Shown: piece after piece, positions 18,684-28,331 of the stretch
How the letters are laid out: the number at the start of each line of letters is the position of its first letter
Position numbering within the stretch: the first letter of the stretch is position 1
Assembly (NCBI GenBank): GCA_903821145.1
Contig: CAIJKC010000007.1
Location: 1-37,691 of the forward strand
Source of the DNA: an uncultured Actinomycetes bacterium
GTDB taxonomy: Bacteria > Actinomycetota > Actinomycetes > Nanopelagicales > Nanopelagicaceae
DNA: 37,691 nt
Direction of reading: 5' to 3'
Position numbers and translations under genes: made by a program
Notes under the pieces: model-generated
Told to the model about the DNA's origin: nothing
The model's database searches: none
The model's input: only the letters and a program-made list of their open reading frames with translations

Positions 18684-21398
18684 TTATGCGCGCTTCTTCT
18701 CGCGAATCTCAAAGGTCTGAATAACATCGCCAACTTCTAGCTCCTTGAATGAACCAAGTCCGATACCGCACTCGAAGCCTTCACGGACTTCGTTTGCATC
18801 ATCCTTGAATCGACGGAGTGAATCGATAACGAGGTTCTCGGTATGCACTACCCCGCCACGCAAAGTACGAGCCTTTGCATTGCGCTTGATTGTGCCATCA
18901 AGAACCACAGAACCGGCGATATTTCCAACCTTGGAAGATTTGAAGATATCTCGAACTTCAGCATTACCTGTGATGATCTCTTCATACTCAGGCTTGAGAA
19001 GACCCTTGAGTGATGCTTCGATCTCTTCGATTGCTTGGTAGATCACGGTATAGAACTTCACTTCCACGCCCTCATGATCAGCGAAGATCGCGGTCTGAGG
19101 CTCTGGCTTCACATTGAAGCCGATGATCACTGCAGTTGATGCTGAAGCGAGCGTGACGTCGTTCTTGGTGATTGCACCAACACCGCGGTGGATGACGCGA
19201 AGATCAACTTCGGCACCAACGTCGAGAAGGAGTAATGCATCTTCGAGGGCTTCAACAGAACCAGAAACGTCACCCTTGAGGATGAGGTTAAGAGTGCTGA
19301 CCTTGGATTGCTCCATGAAGTCTTCAAGTGAGACCTTCTTACGAGTCTTGGCAAGAAGTGCGTTACGCGTTGCAAGCTGACGCTTCTCAGCGATCTGGCG
19401 AGCAGTGCGGTCATCTTCTGCGACAATAAAGGTATCGCCAGCACCTGGCACGGAGGTGAATCCGAGTACCTGAACAGGACGCGATGGGCCGGCTTCAAGA
19501 ACGTTCTCGCCATTCTCATCAAGCATTGCACGAACACGGCCATAGGAGCCGCCAGCGACGATGGCATCGCCAACGCGCAAGGTTCCACGCTGAACAAGGA
19601 CTGTGGCAACTGGGCCACGACCCTTATCGAGGTTGGCCTCAATGGCAACGCCACGAGCCACATCATCTGCAACGGCGCGAAGATCCAACGCTGCATCTGC
19701 TGTTAGGAGAACTGAGTCAATCAGCGCTGAGATACCCTCGCCAGATTTAGCAGAGACGTTAACAAAGATTGTCTCGCCACCATATTCTTCTGCGACCAAG
19801 TTGTATTCAGTGAGCTGTTGGCGGACCTTATCTGGGTTTGCGCCTTCTTTATCAACCTTGTTGACGGCAACAACGATGGGAACATCGGCGGCCTGAGCAT
19901 GGTTGAGAGCTTCAATTGTCTGAGGCATCACACCATCATCTGCTGCAACAACCAAGATCGCGATATCAGTGACCTTTGCACCACGAGCACGCATCGCTGT
20001 GAATGCTTCGTGACCTGGTGTGTCAATGAAGGTGATTGCACGTTCAACGCCATCATGCACATGGTGAATTTGGTAGGCACCGATGTGCTGAGTGATTCCG
20101 CCGGCTTCAGTCTTAATGACCTCAGTAGAACGGATCGCATCGAGCAAGCGAGTCTTACCGTGGTCAACGTGACCCATCACAGTGATGATTGGCGAGCGCA
20201 CAACCAAATCGGCATCGTCAATATCTTCAAGCTCTTGATCAAGGTTGATATCAAACTCTTCAAGAAGTTCGCGATCTTCATCTTCTGGGCTCACTACCTG
20301 GATAAGGAATCCAAGTTCGTTACCAAGAATGGTGAAGGTATCTTCATCAACAGATTGTGTTGCTGTGACCATCTCACCTAAGTGGAAGAGTGCTGAAACC
20401 AGTGCTGCTGGATCTGCATTGATCTTCTCTGCGAAGTCCATAAGGGATGATCCACGGCGAAGGCGAATCGTGCTCTTGCCATCACCACGAGGAAGTACTG
20501 CGCCACCCAGTGATGGTGCCGCCATATTGTCGAACTCTTCACGCAACGCCTTCTTTGATTTACGCGCACTCTTACCCTTGCCGCCATTCTTACCGAATGC
20601 GCCAGCAGTTCCGCCGCGTTGATGGCGACCGCCGCCACCCTTGTTACCAAATGATGATGGAGGTGTTCCTGCACCTGTTGGTGCACCTGACGGTGCGCCA
20701 CCTGGACGGTATGGGGAACCGCCTGGACGTGGTGCACCACCTGCGCCACCTGGGCCGCCAGTTGGGCGTGCACCTGGTGTTGCTGGGCGTGCTGCAAATC
20801 CTGGACGAACTGATCCTGGGCGAGAACCTGCCATGCCAGGGCGTGGTGCTCCTGCTGGTGGACGCTCTCCAGGTCGCAATGGTCGTTGCGCTGGTGGACG
20901 TGGCATTGGCGGACGTGGAACTGCGCCAGTGGAGAAGGGGTTATTGCCCGCACGTGGTGGGCGCGGAAGATTAGTTGTTCCATCAGCGGCAGAAGTGGCT
21001 GATGCAGCTGGTGCGGCTGAACTTGTCGCATCCGGGGCTGCAAACTCTGGTGCAGGAGCTGTTGGACGAGCAGGCGTTGGCGCTGCTTGCCCGGCTTGAA
21101 TGCCGAGTTGATTGCGGGTTGTCTCATCGAGCTGCGCGATTGCAGCATCGATCTCTTCTTGCGATGGTCCAGCAGCAGCCTTCTTCGCTGGTGCCTTCTT
21201 TGCGGCCTTCGGCTTCTCAGGAGCTGCTTCAACCGGCTTCATATCCGGGAACTTCTCCATGAGCTTTCGCACGACAGGTGCTTCAACAGTCGATGATGCA
21301 GAACGAACAAACTCGCCGACTTCTTGTAACTTCGCGAGAAGTTCTTTGCTCTCTAAACCGAGCTCTTTTGCTAATTCGTAAACGCGGACCTTTGCCAC
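18684..21398 (-). CDS. infB: Translation initiation factor IF-2
   Basis: A 904-residue GTPase that places initiator tRNA on the ribosome. The N-terminal IF2_N motif [18 protein letters not shown] is at about 4-21. A long Ala/Pro/Gly/Arg-rich linker follows (about 70-290), including many Pro-Gly and Arg-Pro repeats. A second conserved region comes next, then the G domain with GHVDHGKT (about residue 408), DTPGHEAF and NKVDK. Domains II–IV complete the C-terminus. The start is GTG 21398 with GGGAAGG about 5 bases upstream. The linker is low complexity and keeps other frames open, which explains spurious ORFs there. The leader upstream (21399-21521) is structured. Confidence 0.97.
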   Translation of the reverse strand: MAKVRVYELAKELGLESKELLAKLQEVGEFVRSASSTVEAPVVRKLMEKFPDMKPVEAAPEKPKAAKKAPAKKAAAGPSQEEIDAAIAQLDETTRNQLGIQAGQAAPTPARPTAPAPEFAAPDATSSAAPAASATSAADGTTNLPRPPRAGNNPFSTGAVPRPPMPRPPAQRPLRPGERPPAGAPRPGMAGSRPGSVRPGFAARPATPGARPTGGPGGAGGAPRPGGSPYRPGGAPSGAPTGAGTPPSSFGNKGGGGRHQRGGTAGAFGKNGGKGKSARKSKKALREEFDNMAAPSLGGAVLPRGDGKSTIRLRRGSSLMDFAEKINADPAALVSALFHLGEMVTATQSVDEDTFTILGNELGFLIQVVSPEDEDRELLEEFDINLDQELEDIDDADLVVRSPIITVMGHVDHGKTRLLDAIRSTEVIKTEAGGITQHIGAYQIHHVHDGVERAITFIDTPGHEAFTAMRARGAKVTDIAILVVAADDGVMPQTIEALNHAQAADVPIVVAVNKVDKEGANPDKVRQQLTEYNLVAEEYGGETIFVNVSAKSGEGISALIDSVLLTADAALDLRAVADDVARGVAIEANLDKGRGPVATVLVQRGTLRVGDAIVAGGSYGRVRAMLDENGENVLEAGPSRPVQVLGFTSVPGAGDTFIVAEDDRTARQIAEKRQLATRNALLAKTRKKVSLEDFMEQSKVSTLNLILKGDVSGSVEALEDALLLLDVGAEVDLRVIHRGVGAITKNDVTLASASTAVIIGFNVKPEPQTAIFADHEGVEVKFYTVIYQAIEEIEASLKGLLKPEYEEIITGNAEVRDIFKSSKVGNIAGSVVLDGTIKRNAKARTLRGGVVHTENLVIDSLRRFKDDANEVREGFECGIGLGSFKELEVGDVIQTFEIREKKRA

Positions 21399-21432
21399 AG
21401 TTGCCTTCCCAGTATGAACCTAGATTTTTCAT

Positions 21433-21458
21433 AGGCCCTGGGGTTCAAACAGGAGCCT
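21433..21458 (-). promoter_or_regulatory. Stem-loop 2 of the infB leader
   Basis: On the minus strand AGGC-T-CCTG, a 9-base loop, then CAGG-GCCT form an eight-pair stem with a single bulged base. It lies about 35 bases before the infB start and just after the last of three mini-ORFs; its 5' arm overlaps that ORF's stop codon. No U-run follows, so it is not an intrinsic terminator. A role in infB control is inference. Confidence 0.4.
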
Positions 21459-21511
21459 AAATGATTGCCTTACTCATGAGCGCGCGGTGCTCATGCTTGT
21501 GTGCTTGCCAT
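21457..21511 (-). other. Relay of three overlapping six-codon ORFs in the infB leader
   Basis: Three minimal ORFs follow each other on the minus strand. ORF 1 (21491-21511) reads MASTQA and has a good AAGGAG ribosome-binding site 6 bases upstream; that site overlaps the ylxR stop codon. ORF 2 (21474-21494) reads MSTARS. ORF 3 (21457-21477) reads MSKAII. Each stop overlaps the next start as ATGA, the same coupling used by the full genes here. They may be leader peptides, or an accident of the CATGA-containing inverted repeat at 21475-21495. Translation is not shown by the sequence alone. Confidence 0.35.
21475..21495 (-). promoter_or_regulatory. Stem-loop 1 of the infB leader
   Basis: CATGAGC and GCTCATG form a perfect 7-bp inverted repeat around a 7-base loop (ACCGCGC on the minus strand). 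Both arms contain the ATGA start/stop overlaps of the mini-ORFs. Folding would hide those starts, and a ribosome on ORF 1 would open it. It sits in the 123-bp spacer between ylxR and infB. Confidence 0.45.
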
Positions 21512-21521
21512 TCTGGTCTCC

Positions 21522-21779
21522 TTAAGAGTTGAGTACATAACTCGCTAATTCATCGAGTCCTAGCTCCTGGTTGGTAAGCGCTCTGCTCGCCGCCGGAAAG
21601 GCACGAACAAATGCTCTGCGAGTTTTGGCCATCTCAAAACATCTGGGATGTAACCAAGCACCGCGTCCAGGGAGTTTGTGGTCGGGATCAGGTACTACCT
21701 GACCGTCAATCACAACAAGATGGAGTAGCTCTTCCCAGGACTGGCGCGAGCGACAGGCGATGCAACTGCGGGTAGGCAA
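21522..21779 (-). CDS. ylxR: YlxR-family RNA-binding protein (DUF448)
   Basis: An 85-residue YlxR protein, a small nucleic-acid-binding protein nearly always encoded between nusA and infB. It has been linked to RNase P and to regulation in Bacillus. The signature RSCIACRSR (4-12) and GRGAWLHPRCFEMA (about 39-52) are present. The start is an unusual TTG at 21779. An in-frame TAA lies immediately upstream, and GGAG is 6 bases away. The start region repeats a 9-base sequence from an upstream hairpin (21810-21826). It lies 49 bp after nusA. Confidence 0.9.
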   Translation of the reverse strand: MPTRSCIACRSRQSWEELLHLVVIDGQVVPDPDHKLPGRGAWLHPRCFEMAKTRRAFVRAFPAASRALTNQELGLDELASYVLNS

Positions 21780-21809
21780 TTAACTCTCCAGACGGCTCAC
21801 ACATGAACT

Positions 21810-21826
21810 GGTAGGCAAACCTTACC
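21810..21826 (-). promoter_or_regulatory. Hairpin between nusA and ylxR
   Basis: GGT-A-AGG, loop TTTG, CCT-ACC forms a six-pair stem with one bulge, just after the nusA stop on the minus strand. The 3' arm lies in TTGCCTACC, which recurs exactly at the ylxR start (21771-21779), so the 5' arm could pair with either copy. A start-codon switch is possible but unproven. Confidence 0.3.
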
Positions 21827-21828
21827 TG

Positions 21829-22902
21829 TTACTGATCGTTAGGCGGTAATTCCTCGCCTAACCCAGCCTGATCGCCAGCCTCTGAGTCTGCCTCACCCAC
21901 CGTTTCAGCGATCGGCTTTGGCTTCTCAATACGAGCGATGGGGTTATCTGGGTGGATATCGATGCGCCAGCCAGTCAGGCGTGCAGCAAGGCGAGCATTC
22001 TGCCCGTTAGCGCCAATCGCGAGTGAGAGTTGATAGTCGGGAACGATTACCTTCGCAGACTTCGTCTCAAAATCAACAATCTCAACACTGCTCACCTTCG
22101 CGGGTGCAAGTGCTGCAGCAACATAGGCAGCAGGATCATCAGAGTAATCGACGATATCGATCTTCTCCCCCTGCAGTTCATCAATGACAGCGCGTGAGCG
22201 AACACCACTTGGTCCAATAAGTGCGCCCTTTGGACTCACACCTGCACGATGTGTGCGGACCGAGATCTTGGTGCGAGCACCTGGTTCACGAGAGATGCCA
22301 ACAATTTCAACAGTGCGATCTTTCACTTCGGGAACTTCGAGAGCAAAGAGCGCCTTCACTAGAGCTGGATGAGTGCGCGAGAGTGTGATCTCTGGCCCCT
22401 TCTCACCTTGAACAACATTCACAACAAAGGCTTTGATGCGGTCGCCATGTTTGAAGGATTCGGTAGGCACCTGTTCATTAGGTGGAATCTTCCCCTCTAC
22501 CTTGCCAAGATCAACATAGATAACATCGCGGTCACGGCCCTGCTGAACAATGCCAGAGATGACATCTCCGATATTGGTTGAGAACTCACCGACGATGGTC
22601 GCATCATTTGCATCTCGCATCGCCTGCTTAATCGTCTTACGGGCCTCTTTATCGGCCATCTGTTCAAAGCCATCGATCTCATGGATCACACTCTCAACAA
22701 AGATGCCTTCTTCATCAAAGACTGATGTCCAAATAACAATATCTCCAGTCTGACGATTTAGGACTGCTCTACCGCCAGGCTTTGCATCAGGCTGCTCGGC
22801 ATAGATTGCGGCTACGGCATTCTCAATCTGGCTGATGAGCTTCTCAAGTGGCATCTTCTTTTCAGCAATAATGGCAACGAGTGCCGACATCTCAACAGGC
22901 AT
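21829..22902 (-). CDS. nusA: Transcription termination/antitermination factor NusA
   Basis: A 357-residue NusA. It has an N-terminal RNA polymerase-binding domain (about 1-125), an S1 domain (about 130-200), then two KH domains. The conserved segments are ELTLSRTHPALVKALF-like (about 179-195), EPGARTKISV (about 218-227), GVRSRAVIDELQGEKIDIV and the ANGQNARLAARLTGW motif (about 304-318). There is an acidic tail but no C-terminal acidic repeat domain, as usual in actinobacteria. The start overlaps the rimP stop by 1 base (TAATG). Confidence 0.96.
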   Translation of the reverse strand: MPVEMSALVAIIAEKKMPLEKLISQIENAVAAIYAEQPDAKPGGRAVLNRQTGDIVIWTSVFDEEGIFVESVIHEIDGFEQMADKEARKTIKQAMRDANDATIVGEFSTNIGDVISGIVQQGRDRDVIYVDLGKVEGKIPPNEQVPTESFKHGDRIKAFVVNVVQGEKGPEITLSRTHPALVKALFALEVPEVKDRTVEIVGISREPGARTKISVRTHRAGVSPKGALIGPSGVRSRAVIDELQGEKIDIVDYSDDPAAYVAAALAPAKVSSVEIVDFETKSAKVIVPDYQLSLAIGANGQNARLAARLTGWRIDIHPDNPIARIEKPKPIAETVGEADSEAGDQAGLGEELPPNDQ

Positions 22903-23369
22903 TATTCATCACCCTGCGCATCGTCAGACTTGAGTGACTTAAATTCAATTTCAATGAGGGCTTTCTTGATCGCAGCAAAGGCAATCTTTACCGAATCTAT
23001 TTCAACATCGATTTCTGTGGCATCTCCGATGCGGCCCTTGACGCTCTTATCATCGTGAAGAGTGACATTAATAAGGCGACCGTGGTTCTTGCGCCAGTGG
23101 CGGGGCTTGGTGAGTGGGCGATCTGTGCCTGGTGATGTGACTTCAAGTGTGAAGGGGGTATCACCAAGTGCTGGAAGAACTTCAACGATTGCCGAAACAT
23201 CTTTAGAAACGGAAGTGACCTGATCTAATGAGAGGTTGGTATCGCCATCGACAATAACTGTCATGATCTTGCGCTTACCGGCTGGGGTGAGAGTGACTTC
23301 CTCTAAGTAGCATCCAGCGGCTTCAATGGCAGGGGTGATCGCTACTGCGATCTCTTCAAGTAGCGTCAT
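22902..23369 (-). CDS. rimP: Ribosome maturation factor RimP
   Basis: A 155-residue RimP (YhbC) protein for 30S maturation. Family motifs are CYLEEVTLTPAGKRKIMTVIVDG (about 20-42, split here by variable residues), the SLDQVTSVSKDVS helix, the YTLEVTSPG-type strand (FTLEVTSPGTDRPLTKPRHWRK) and a C-terminal SH3-like domain. AAGGAAG lies 5 bases before the ATG. It heads the nusA–infB group, with 51 bp to the upstream permease gene, so an operon promoter may lie there. Confidence 0.95.
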   Translation of the reverse strand: MTLLEEIAVAITPAIEAAGCYLEEVTLTPAGKRKIMTVIVDGDTNLSLDQVTSVSKDVSAIVEVLPALGDTPFTLEVTSPGTDRPLTKPRHWRKNHGRLINVTLHDDKSVKGRIGDATEIDVEIDSVKIAFAAIKKALIEIEFKSLKSDDAQGDE

Positions 23370-23411
23370 GGGACTTCCTTCTATGTAGTTGTATGAAGCG
23401 GTGGTAAGGGT

Positions 23412-23427
23412 ATTACCTGATTACCTG
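23412..23427. repeat. Tandem 8-bp repeat at the permease stop codon
   Basis: ATTACCTG occurs twice back to back and overlaps the stop codon of the TauE/SafE gene (minus-strand TAA at 23421-23423). It lies in the 51-bp spacer upstream of rimP. It is probably a small slippage duplication; a role as a paired binding site cannot be excluded. Confidence 0.4.
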
Positions 23428-24197
23428 GTGCTGTACCAATCATAACCCACTTTTGCGATCAGCAAAAATGTCATGATCAAGAAGACTTTTCTCACAAGCG
23501 GGGATCCCCCGCGTATTGCTAGGCGTGCCCCAAGAATCGATCCACTCACATTGGCAAGTGCCAAAATCAAACCAACTTTCCACCAGATATGACCGGTGGC
23601 AGAGAAGGTGAGGATTGCAGCAAAGTTGGTGGCGATATTGACCAGCTTTGCAGTCGCCGATGCCTTGAGGAAGGCGTAGCCAATTAATCCAACGAGAATG
23701 AAGAGTAGGAATGAGCCTGTGCCAGGTCCAAAGATCCCATCGTAGAAACCAATGAGCAGTCCAAATCCCGCGACCAGCAGGCGACGAATCTTTGGCGTGA
23801 ACTTGAGGTTCTCCTCCATGCCAAGATGAGGGCGCTTCCAGGTATAGATCGCAACCAGAAATAACAAGATGACGATGAGGGGGCGAAAGACGCTCTTAGG
23901 AAATTCGGCTGCCAATCTGGCACCACATGCTGATCCGATAAATGCTGGAATCGCCATAGCGGCGGTCAGATGCAGATCAGGCTTTATCTTACGAAAATAG
24001 GCAGCTGCAGAAAATGATGTTCCAAAGATCGAAGGAACTTTATTGGTGCCCAAGATCATAGGAATTGGTTTATCTGATATTCCAATCAGAAGGGCCGGTA
24101 GCTGGATTAACCCACCACCACCTGCGATGGCATCAATAAAGCCAGCAAGTCCGGCTGCGATCGCAAGAAATATCCAGTGACCGAGCGAGAGCGTCAT
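23421..24197 (-). CDS. TauE/SafE-family sulfite/anion permease
   Basis: A 258-residue polytopic membrane protein with about eight hydrophobic helices. The family's duplicated motif is visible: GLAGFIDAIAGGGGLIQLPALL (about 18-39, split by one variable stretch) in the first half and GFYDGIFGPGTGSFLLF (about 150-166) in the second. TauE/SafE proteins are linked to export of sulfite, sulfonates or sulfoacetate. No sulfur gene is nearby, so the substrate is open. The start overlaps the proS stop by 1 base. It is not a usual member of the proS–rimP–nusA segment and looks like an inserted single gene. Confidence 0.85.
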   Translation of the reverse strand: MTLSLGHWIFLAIAAGLAGFIDAIAGGGGLIQLPALLIGISDKPIPMILGTNKVPSIFGTSFSAAAYFRKIKPDLHLTAAMAIPAFIGSACGARLAAEFPKSVFRPLIVILLFLVAIYTWKRPHLGMEENLKFTPKIRRLLVAGFGLLIGFYDGIFGPGTGSFLLFILVGLIGYAFLKASATAKLVNIATNFAAILTFSATGHIWWKVGLILALANVSGSILGARLAIRGGSPLVRKVFLIMTFLLIAKVGYDWYSTR

Positions 24198-25924
24198 TAG
24201 GCAGTGACAGTCCTATAGATCTCATCGCTAGCGCTTCCAGCGTTGATCTCACTCTTCTCGCCAGTGGAGCGAACTCGCAATTCAACTTTACCTTCAGCTA
24301 GCGCCTTACCGACGATGACGATGTAGGGGATGCCAATGAGCTCTGCATCTTTAAACTTCACGCCAGCACTTGGGTCTTTGCGATCATCGAGCATCACGCG
24401 AAGGCCCTTGGCTTCAAGCTCAGTTGCGATCTTCTCGGCTGTTGCAAAGATCGTCTCATCTTTTCCGGTCGCGACGATATGAACATCAGCTGGCGCAATT
24501 TCGCGTGGCCAGTTCAAACCGATCTCATCGTGGGTCTGCTCGGCAATGGCAGCAACCGCGCGTGAGACACCAATTCCATAGGAGCCCATCGTGACAACCT
24601 GAGACTTTCCATTCTGATCCAAGACAGTGAGATCAAGAGCCTGTGCATACTTGCGGCCGAGCTGGAAGATATGGCCGATCTCGATCGCACGATCAATAAT
24701 GACTGGCGACTCACATGTTGGACAGAGATCGCCAGCGCGAACTTCTGCAGCCTCAAGGTAGGCATCAACGGCAAAGTCGCGACCATTCGTGACAAAGCGA
24801 ACGTGCTTATCCCGCTGATTTGCACCTGTTACCCAATGCGAGCCAGGAAGCACACGTGGATCTGCATAAATAGTGATGCCAAACTTCTTTGCATCCTGTG
24901 GTCCGATATAGCCCTTCACTAATCCTGGGAACTTCACAAAGTCGCCATCTTCAAAGAGGCGAAGCTCTGAAACTCCAGGCAGGTTCGCGCCTAAGCGCTT
25001 GAGATCAACTTCGCGATCGCCTGGAACAAGGACACAGATCGCCGTCTCGTCAGCCATGATCATGACATTCTTGAGCGTTTGATCAGCGGTGTAGCCACCA
25101 CCAAAGGTTGCATTCAGAAGGTCAACGAGGGAATCGATCGTTGGAGTATTTGGTGAGTCAAAGATTTCCATAGCAGCCGGTGCACTTCCAGCAACTGGCG
25201 CGACCTTAGTAACCATCGCCTCAACATTTGCGGCGTAGCCACACTTCTCACAAAGAACATATGTATCTTCACCTGTTGGGCATGGAGCTAAGAACTCTTC
25301 AGATTTAGAGCCACCCATAGCGCCAGCCATTGCAGCCACGATATTGAATTTAAGGCCAAGTCGAGTAAAGGTCTTCACATAAGCATCGCGATGCTTTTGG
25401 TAGGAGAGCTCAAGGCCAGCATCATCAATATCAAAGGAGTATGAATCTTTCATCACAAACTCACGACCACGGATGATTCCTGAACGAGGACGTGGTTCGT
25501 CACGGAACTTTGTTTGAATCTGATAAATAGAGAGTGGCAGATCCTTATATGAGGAGTACTCCCCCTTCACCATCAAGGTAAACATCTCCTCATGCGTTGG
25601 ACCTAAGAGGTAGTCATTGCCTTTGCGATCTTGGAGGCGAAAGAGATCTGGGCCGTACTCTTCCCAGCGATTGGTCTGCTCGTAAGGCTCTTTAGGGAGC
25701 ATTGATGGGAAGTGAACCTCTTGGAATCCAGCAGCATCCATCTCTTCACGGACAACTCGCTCAATATTTCGGAAGGTGATGTAGCCAAGTGGGAGCCAGG
25801 AGTAGATACCGGCAGAGATGCGACGAACATATCCAGCGCGAACTAAGAGACGGTGGCTAGCAACCTCAGCATCGGCAGGATCATCACGAAGGGTGCGCAG
25901 AAGCAAGGTCGACATACGAAGCAT
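24197..25924 (-). CDS. proS: Prolyl-tRNA synthetase
   Basis: A 575-residue bacterial-type (editing) class II prolyl-tRNA synthetase. Motif 1 begins [22 protein letters not shown] (about 26-47). Motif 2 is around [21 protein letters not shown] (about 138-158). The INS/YbaK-like editing domain (about 225-400) is present, including [12 protein letters not shown]. Motif 3 is [17 protein letters not shown], and the anticodon-binding domain closes the protein. A second in-frame ATG three codons in is an alternative start. ispG is 46 bp upstream. Confidence 0.96.
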   Translation of the reverse strand: MLRMSTLLLRTLRDDPADAEVASHRLLVRAGYVRRISAGIYSWLPLGYITFRNIERVVREEMDAAGFQEVHFPSMLPKEPYEQTNRWEEYGPDLFRLQDRKGNDYLLGPTHEEMFTLMVKGEYSSYKDLPLSIYQIQTKFRDEPRPRSGIIRGREFVMKDSYSFDIDDAGLELSYQKHRDAYVKTFTRLGLKFNIVAAMAGAMGGSKSEEFLAPCPTGEDTYVLCEKCGYAANVEAMVTKVAPVAGSAPAAMEIFDSPNTPTIDSLVDLLNATFGGGYTADQTLKNVMIMADETAICVLVPGDREVDLKRLGANLPGVSELRLFEDGDFVKFPGLVKGYIGPQDAKKFGITIYADPRVLPGSHWVTGANQRDKHVRFVTNGRDFAVDAYLEAAEVRAGDLCPTCESPVIIDRAIEIGHIFQLGRKYAQALDLTVLDQNGKSQVVTMGSYGIGVSRAVAAIAEQTHDEIGLNWPREIAPADVHIVATGKDETIFATAEKIATELEAKGLRVMLDDRKDPSAGVKFKDAELIGIPYIVIVGKALAEGKVELRVRSTGEKSEINAGSASDEIYRTVTA

Positions 25925-25970
25925 GGGGCAACCTTACCGAATCAAAGCGGGAAGATGAGTGAGTTCAGGC

Positions 25971-27122
25971 TTACTTGACGGAGACTTCAGGTGCGCCAGA
26001 TGCGACTCCAGCAGCTTCCATCTCTTCTGCCAAGCGCATCGCCTCTTCGATTAAGGTCTCAACGATCATTGATTCAGGAACAGTCTTGATCACCTCACCC
26101 TTCACAAAGATCTGACCCTTGCCATTGCCTGAGGCAACACCAAGATCTGCTTCACGCGCTTCACCAGGTCCATTCACAACACAACCCATAACCGCAACAC
26201 GCAATGGAACTGTCATTCCCTGCAAGCCTGCTTGCACCTTCTCGGCCAAGGTATAGACATCAACTTGGGCTCGTCCGCATGATGGGCAGGAGACGATCTC
26301 TAATTTCCGCTGGCGAAGATTGAGAGACTCAAGAATCGAAATACCAACCTTCACCTCCTCAACAGGAGGTGCTGATAGTGATACGCGGATCGTGTCGCCA
26401 ATTCCCTCAGCCAGAAGAATGCCAAATGCCGTTGCAGATTTAATCGTGCCTTGGAAGATTGGGCCAGCCTCAGTAACGCCAAGGTGAAGAGGGTAATCGC
26501 ATTGGGCAGCAAGGAGACGATAGGCCTTCACCATGGTGACAGGATCGTGGTGCTTCACGGAGATTTTGATATCGCTAAAGCCATGCTCTTCAAAGAGTGA
26601 TGCCTCCCAGAGAGCAGACTCTGCAAGAGCCTCTGGTGTTGCCTTGCCATATTTAGCAAGAAGACGTGGATCAAGTGAACCTGCATTGACGCCAATACGG
26701 ATAGGAATGCCGGCATCTCCTGCCGCCTTCGCTACCTCTTTGACCTTGTCATCGAATTGCTTGATGTTGCCTGGGTTTACTCGAACCGCTGCGCAACCTG
26801 CATCGATTGCGGCAAAGATATATTTTGGCTGGAAGTGGATATCTGCGATCACTGGTATCTGAGATTTCTTTGCAATCTGAGCAAGTGCATCAGCATCATC
26901 TTGTGATGGCACTGCAACGCGAACAATCTGGCAACCAGAGGCAGTGAGCTCAGCAATCTGCTGAAGAGTTGCATTCACATCAGAGGTAAGAGTTGTACAC
27001 ATCGACTGCACGCTCACTGGTGCATCACCGCCAACAAGGACGCTTCCGACCTTGAGCTGCTTGCTCTTACGGCGAGGCGCGAGAGTGGGAGGTGGTGCCG
27101 ATGGAATTCCAAGATCAACCAT
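25971..27122 (-). CDS. ispG: 4-hydroxy-3-methylbut-2-en-1-yl diphosphate synthase (flavodoxin)
   Basis: A 383-residue iron–sulfur enzyme of the non-mevalonate isoprenoid pathway. It converts MEcPP to HMBPP. The cluster region has [13 protein letters not shown] (two cysteines, about residues 279-291) and the third cysteine in [12 protein letters not shown] (about 314-325). The TIM-barrel part begins with [14 protein letters not shown]. Length is normal. It lies 18 bp after rseP. Dxr, which catalyses an earlier step of the same pathway, is encoded two genes upstream. Confidence 0.96.
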   Translation of the reverse strand: MVDLGIPSAPPPTLAPRRKSKQLKVGSVLVGGDAPVSVQSMCTTLTSDVNATLQQIAELTASGCQIVRVAVPSQDDADALAQIAKKSQIPVIADIHFQPKYIFAAIDAGCAAVRVNPGNIKQFDDKVKEVAKAAGDAGIPIRIGVNAGSLDPRLLAKYGKATPEALAESALWEASLFEEHGFSDIKISVKHHDPVTMVKAYRLLAAQCDYPLHLGVTEAGPIFQGTIKSATAFGILLAEGIGDTIRVSLSAPPVEEVKVGISILESLNLRQRKLEIVSCPSCGRAQVDVYTLAEKVQAGLQGMTVPLRVAVMGCVVNGPGEAREADLGVASGNGKGQIFVKGEVIKTVPESMIVETLIEEAMRLAEEMEAAGVASGAPEVSVK

Positions 27123-27140
27123 GAGCGTTATTCTGCCGTA

Positions 27141-28331
27141 TTAGAGATTAAAATGCACAGGATTGAAAATGTCAGCGCCCAAAAGCAAGAGTGAGAGCGC
27201 AGCCAGGAAGATAAAGACCACAATCGTGATTGGTGTGAGCGCCTCCACATCGATCGGACGTGGGCTCTGGCGCCTACGAAGACGAGCCCAGAGATTGCGA
27301 ATACCGTCGGCAATAGCGACCGCCATATGGCCACCATCTAGTGGTAGCAATGGCAAGAGGTTGAAGATACCTACGAAGATATTGAGGCTGGCAATGATCA
27401 TGATGAATTGCGCAATGCGCTCATTCCACGCCAATTTATTATCGCCTACGGTCTGAGCCGAAGCCTGAGCAACGCCAACTACGCCAACAAGTCCCTGCGG
27501 ATCACGTGGCTTGCCTCCGAAGGTCTGGCTAATGAGCGCTGGAATCTTGGCAGGAAGAGAGATCAATGAACTTACTGAGCTCGTAAAGAGATCGCGGCCT
27601 AATTGCCAGGAGTGAACAGTGGAATCGATCGGGTTCTGACGGAGCATTCCAAGCTTATTGATCACGCCAATAATTCCTACCGTCTTACCATTGACCACTT
27701 CAGGTGTTGGCGTGACAGAGATCGTGAGTGTTTGCCCATCACGAACCAGCGTGAAATTCACCGGTACGCCAGGGCTCTTACGGATAACTAAAACATCCTT
27801 AGACCAATTCTTAATAGGGGTGCCATTAATTGCTGTGAAGCGATCGCCGGCGAGAATACCCGCAGCCTTAGCGGGCAAGATCGCCTCATTTGCTTGACAC
27901 TTTCCATTGACGGTCGTGTAACACGTGGCGACTTGATCAACTGTCGTCGTGAGTGCGGCGGTGCCCACCACAGAAAAGAGAGTAAAGAGGAGGACGAAAG
28001 CGAGAACAAAGTGGAGAGCTGATCCTGCTCCGAGTACAACAATTCTCTTACCCACTGATGCCTTGTAGAAGGCGCGATCAGAGTCTTCTGCGGTTAGTTC
28101 CTCCCGGGAGGACATTCCTACGATTCGACAATATCCACCTGCAGGGATCGCCTTCACACCAAATTCGGTTTCACCACGTGTAAATGACCAGAGCCGCTTT
28201 CCAAAACCGAGGAAGAACTCCGTCACCTTCATGCCGTAGTGCTTAGCAAAAAGGAAATGACCCAGTTCGTGGAGCATCACAGAGAGAAGTAGTGCAACAA
28301 CGAATGCAAGTACGCCAATTATCGCCAACAT
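27141..28331 (-). CDS. rseP: Site-2 intramembrane metalloprotease RseP/Rip1-like
   Basis: A 396-residue M50 protease that cuts membrane-bound anti-sigma factors and related proteins. The zinc motif HELGH is at 21-25 in the first membrane helix. A PDZ domain lies at about 125-215. The second zinc site is in NLLPLLPLDGGHM (about residue 322-334), and a final membrane helix closes the protein. In Mycobacterium the gene between dxr and ispG is rip1 (Rv2869c), as here. The start overlaps the dxr stop by 1 base (TAATG). Its substrate proteins are not in this window. Confidence 0.94.
   Translation of the reverse strand: MLAIIGVLAFVVALLLSVMLHELGHFLFAKHYGMKVTEFFLGFGKRLWSFTRGETEFGVKAIPAGGYCRIVGMSSREELTAEDSDRAFYKASVGKRIVVLGAGSALHFVLAFVLLFTLFSVVGTAALTTTVDQVATCYTTVNGKCQANEAILPAKAAGILAGDRFTAINGTPIKNWSKDVLVIRKSPGVPVNFTLVRDGQTLTISVTPTPEVVNGKTVGIIGVINKLGMLRQNPIDSTVHSWQLGRDLFTSSVSSLISLPAKIPALISQTFGGKPRDPQGLVGVVGVAQASAQTVGDNKLAWNERIAQFIMIIASLNIFVGIFNLLPLLPLDGGHMAVAIADGIRNLWARLRRRQSPRPIDVEALTPITIVVFIFLAALSLLLLGADIFNPVHFNL

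Noticed and set aside
20378-21262. Several long open frames on both strands across the IF-2 linker, including a His/Gln-rich 284-codon frame
   Set aside because: The linker is a low-complexity Pro/Gly/Ala/Arg repeat, which keeps other frames open. These frames have no ribosome-binding site and no family resemblance, and the true frame matches IF-2 at both ends.
21425-21460. GGTTCAAAC on the plus strand, resembling a tRNA T-loop
   Set aside because: The flanking bases do not form a T-stem and no acceptor, D or anticodon arms can be found.
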